A stretch of DNA of 64,000 nucleotides, taken from positions 18,344 to 82,343 of the forward strand of contig CANAJP010000002.1 in assembly GCA_947361615.1 (NCBI GenBank). Direction: 5' to 3'. Under the pieces are notes generated by a model, which saw only the letters and a program-made list of their open reading frames with translations, was not told the origin of the DNA and ran no database searches. This document shows, piece by piece, positions 61,476 to 64,000 of this stretch; position 1 is the first letter of the stretch, and every line of letters begins with the position of its first letter. Both the position numbers and the translations under genes were made by a program. The stretch is from an uncultured Candidatus Melainabacteria bacterium (GTDB lineage: Bacteria; Cyanobacteriota; Vampirovibrionia; Gastranaerophilales; Gastranaerophilaceae).

Positions 61476-62010
61476 AATAATTTCCTTTCTTAATAAACTT
61501 GTATTTATTATTTTCAATCTTGGAGCGATACCAAGATATTTTTTGCCTTAAATAATTTCCAACACTGTTCTGCGATAAATTGGGCAGATAATGAATATAT
61601 GCTATATCCGACTTGCCCTTACGCTTTTGTCGTGGACATTTTTGGTCAAATTCATAGTGAGTAAACACCGATTTTCCAGAAACAACAATCCCATATTTAA
61701 AACTCAAATAAGCTGCCAAACAACATAGTGACTCAAGCTGCTTTTGCGACAATGGATATTTTGTTTGTTTTTTAGATAAATCAAACCCTGCCATGCCACA
61801 AACAGATAAACCTATACATCCTGTGTTACCACCGCCACAATGTTGAGCGTAATTACCATCCTGACAATTCAGATTATCTTCAGGTTTATGAATTCCTGCA
61901 TAAATTCGCCCGAATTTATCGACACAATAATGATAAGCATTCAAATCCGTTGCACAGGGTGAATTTGAACCTCCTGTCCAATGTAAACAAATTTTATTTA
62001 ATGATGCCAT
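61453..62010 (-). CDS. N-acetylmuramoyl-L-alanine amidase (phage endolysin)
   Basis: ICLHWTGGSNSPCATDLNAYHYCVDKFGRIYAG…GCIGLSVCGMAG…VFTHYEFDQKCPRQKRKGKSDIAYI. Confidence 0.88.
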   Translation of the reverse strand: MASLNKICLHWTGGSNSPCATDLNAYHYCVDKFGRIYAGIHKPEDNLNCQDGNYAQHCGGGNTGCIGLSVCGMAGFDLSKKQTKYPLSQKQLESLCCLAAYLSFKYGIVVSGKSVFTHYEFDQKCPRQKRKGKSDIAYIHYLPNLSQNSVGNYLRQKISWYRSKIENNKYKFIKKGNYYEFFISA

Positions 62011-62011
62011 T

Positions 62012-62386
62012 CTATTCCTTTCTGCTTTTTTCTAACAATCTTAATTCCTCGCGAAGTTTCTGAACTTCTTTAAGTCTAAAATCAAGCCAAGTTTCGCCAG
62101 TACTTTCGTCTTTAACTGCGGGTTCTCTTATTGCACGTAAACACTTTGTATCAAGTACACATAACTCCTGTTTAATTCCCAAAATCCTTGTATTTTGCTC
62201 CTGCTGAGCCTGTAACTGCTTATAAGTTGCAGCCTCACGCAAATCAACAATACCTGATGAAGTGATGTCGTATTCTTTTCCCAATGTACAACAGCAAAAA
62301 ACTTGCCAAATTTCTTCACTCACAGTACATAAAGGTTCTTTTATAGCATAACCATATGCTTGTTTATTAAAATCAAAATAAATCAT
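62012..62386 (-). CDS. tail-associated hypothetical protein (paralogue-like to 62816..63178)
   Basis: ILGIKQELCVLDTKCLRAIREPAVKDE…LREELRLLEKSRKE. Confidence 0.6.
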   Translation of the reverse strand: MIYFDFNKQAYGYAIKEPLCTVSEEIWQVFCCCTLGKEYDITSSGIVDLREAATYKQLQAQQEQNTRILGIKQELCVLDTKCLRAIREPAVKDESTGETWLDFRLKEVQKLREELRLLEKSRKE

Positions 62387-62397
62387 ATAATTTCCCT

Positions 62398-62841
62398 TTA
62401 ATTCTTTTTCAATGGATAAAAAATCAGGGCTACAGAATGAATATGACCAGTATTTTGAAGAAATGCCTGATACATTTTATAAGTTTGCCCCTTATAAATA
62501 CGTTGAAAGCCGCTAGATTGATTTGCAACCCGCACGGTACCATTTGGCAGATCCCAAGAACATTGCGCTTTATTATGATAAATTTCTTGACCATCAACAC
62601 TCGTTACTACATCAATGCAACTTGTTCCCCCGGCGCCCTGATTATTAGCAGAAGCGATCAATATTGATGCAGAATACAGCCATCCGTCTTCAACAGCAAC
62701 ATATTCGGTATTAAATGCCCTAACCAAGCCAGTACTTAAATCTGGCTCGTCACGATTAACTTCGGCATACTTAACCTGTTCTATACCATTTTTATTATAA
62801 AATTTAGGGAACAAACTAGCGCTCAAAAGTATCTCCTTCAA
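62398..62841 (-). CDS. tail-associated hypothetical protein
   Basis: Located between two tail-accessory ORFs, same strand. Confidence 0.55.
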   Translation of the reverse strand: MKEILLSASLFPKFYNKNGIEQVKYAEVNRDEPDLSTGLVRAFNTEYVAVEDGWLYSASILIASANNQGAGGTSCIDVVTSVDGQEIYHNKAQCSWDLPNGTVRVANQSSGFQRIYKGQTYKMYQAFLQNTGHIHSVALIFYPLKKN

Positions 62842-63178
62842 GTTGCTTTAACTGTTCCCGTAAAAGAAGAGCTTGCAACTCGTATGTTTCTAAATAAGAA
62901 ATCTCATTTGCACGTAATGCACGAATGCTTTTCATATCTAAATCTGCTAATTCCGTTTTAATTGAAGCAATTTTTTGTACCTTTAATTCTAAATCTGTAC
63001 GCTCAGGGATTTTTAAAATTTTAAACCTTTGGATGGAATTAATACCCTCAATCTCTGCGATATAACAATCCGCACGATTATTACACCACTCCGCCGCTTT
63101 AACAGGATAATCAACTTCAAAAATTTGACCGATATAAAAATTTTCTGACATATTTTCTCTCTTATTTTCCAATAGCAA
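62816..63178 (-). CDS. tail-associated hypothetical protein
   Basis: IASIKTELADLDMKSIRALRANEISYLETYELQALLLREQLKQLE. Confidence 0.6.
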   Translation of the reverse strand: MLLENKRENMSENFYIGQIFEVDYPVKAAEWCNNRADCYIAEIEGINSIQRFKILKIPERTDLELKVQKIASIKTELADLDMKSIRALRANEISYLETYELQALLLREQLKQLEGDTFER

Positions 63179-63935
63179 ACCAGTAATTCGTTACATTTGC
63201 ACGATCCTCGTGTTTTCCACCATGAATAGCATTCGCGACATAAAAATTACTTACAGTTACACTAGAAACTGGCGAACCTATACAATATTCACCTGAAATA
63301 GCACTCGCAAGCACAATCGGAACCACAGAATATTTCTTAGGGAAAGTATGTGTATTAAAACCTACAGCCTTTCCCCATTGTAATAACAGTATACGTGTTG
63401 TTTTTGAACTGTTTGAGAATAATTCAAAATAACTATCACCAGTTGTAACTGAAATATTGTAATATAGCCCATTAGCTGTTGCCGTAGATATCGCCGATTT
63501 TACGAATGCCGTTGTAGCTATTTTGGTCGAATTATCTCCCGTTGGGGGGGTAGGTGCCGCAGTGATGACATTACCATTTTTATCAACTGTTGCTTCAAGC
63601 ATAGCCGTAACATTGGTTCCATCAGGCTTGTTAAGTCTAGCAATCATTTGAGAACCCACTGCTCCTGATGTGGAAACGAAACTACGAAAATCACTGCGTA
63701 TTGTATTATTAGCATTTAATGTTCGAAAACTACGAATACGAACACTTTCAGGAACGCTTCCATTACCAGTAAAACCTGTATCTTTTAGCATGTGATGAAC
63801 TTGTCCATCTGCTAAAGTCGAAGATACAAATAGAGAATTTAAAAATGTCTTTATACCACTTATAGTTTCATTCCCAACTAAATGCATAAATTTTTTATCA
63901 ATGATACCATTTTCATTGTACAAATAAGCGGTTCG
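63162..63935 (-). CDS. phage tail fibre protein, C-terminal part (truncated by contig end)
   Basis: HLVGNETISGIKTFLNS; APTPPTGDNSTKIATTAFVKSAI; frame open up to the terminal poly-G. Confidence 0.8.
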   Translation of the reverse strand, partial: RTAYLYNENGIIDKKFMHLVGNETISGIKTFLNSLFVSSTLADGQVHHMLKDTGFTGNGSVPESVRIRSFRTLNANNTIRSDFRSFVSTSGAVGSQMIARLNKPDGTNVTAMLEATVDKNGNVITAAPTPPTGDNSTKIATTAFVKSAISTATANGLYYNISVTTGDSYFELFSNSSKTTRILLLQWGKAVGFNTHTFPKKYSVVPIVLASAISGEYCIGSPVSSVTVSNFYVANAIHGGKHEDRANVTNYWFAIGK

Positions 63936-63968
63936 GGGGGGGGGCCGGGGGGGGGGGGGGGGGGGGGT

Positions 63969-64000
<32 letters not shown>

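Noticed and set aside
63543-63549. G7 run within the tail-fibre gene as another phase-variable tract
   Set aside because: Only 7 nt and encodes an ordinary APTPPTGDNS linker; too short to argue for contingency behaviour.

Overview
This 64-kb window looks like a contig from an uncultured, AT-rich gut bacterium. Candidatus Gastranaerophilales/Vampirovibrionia is my inference from gene style; no marker search was possible. Positions 1-50.3 kb are a mostly ordinary chromosome: pepA, hemW, rfbA, argS, eno, glyS, map, recR, priA, tsaB/tsaE, smpB, gmk, rpmA/rplU, aroA, tRNA-Thr and tRNA-Ser. From about 50.35 kb to the contig end are two adjacent MuA/MuB-type transposition modules, followed by a Mu-like prophage early region and a convergent lysis/tail-fibre region. 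Main observations: (1) four paralogous type IV prepilin-like genes each carry an 11-13 nt poly-G tract just after an upstream ATG. In each case a one-nucleotide length change fuses that ATG to the prepilin ORF, and all four read as OFF in this consensus. A fifth, 14-nt tract sits in-frame inside a CDP-glycerol glycerophosphotransferase-like gene. This suggests a multi-locus phase-variable (or G-tract-driven recombining) surface system. (2) A YidC/Oxa1-sulfatase fusion protein is encoded in the same operon as the phase-variable glycerophosphotransferase. (3) A MuA/MuB + ORF3 element lies beside tRNA-Ser(GGA), with six repeats that look like transposase binding sites. (4) The prophage carries a chain of terminator-promoter-gene cassettes sharing a ~64-bp repeated regulatory module. 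(5) One regulator contains four tandem GntR-like winged helices. The terminal poly-G (about 63937-64000) is most likely a sequencing or assembly artefact.
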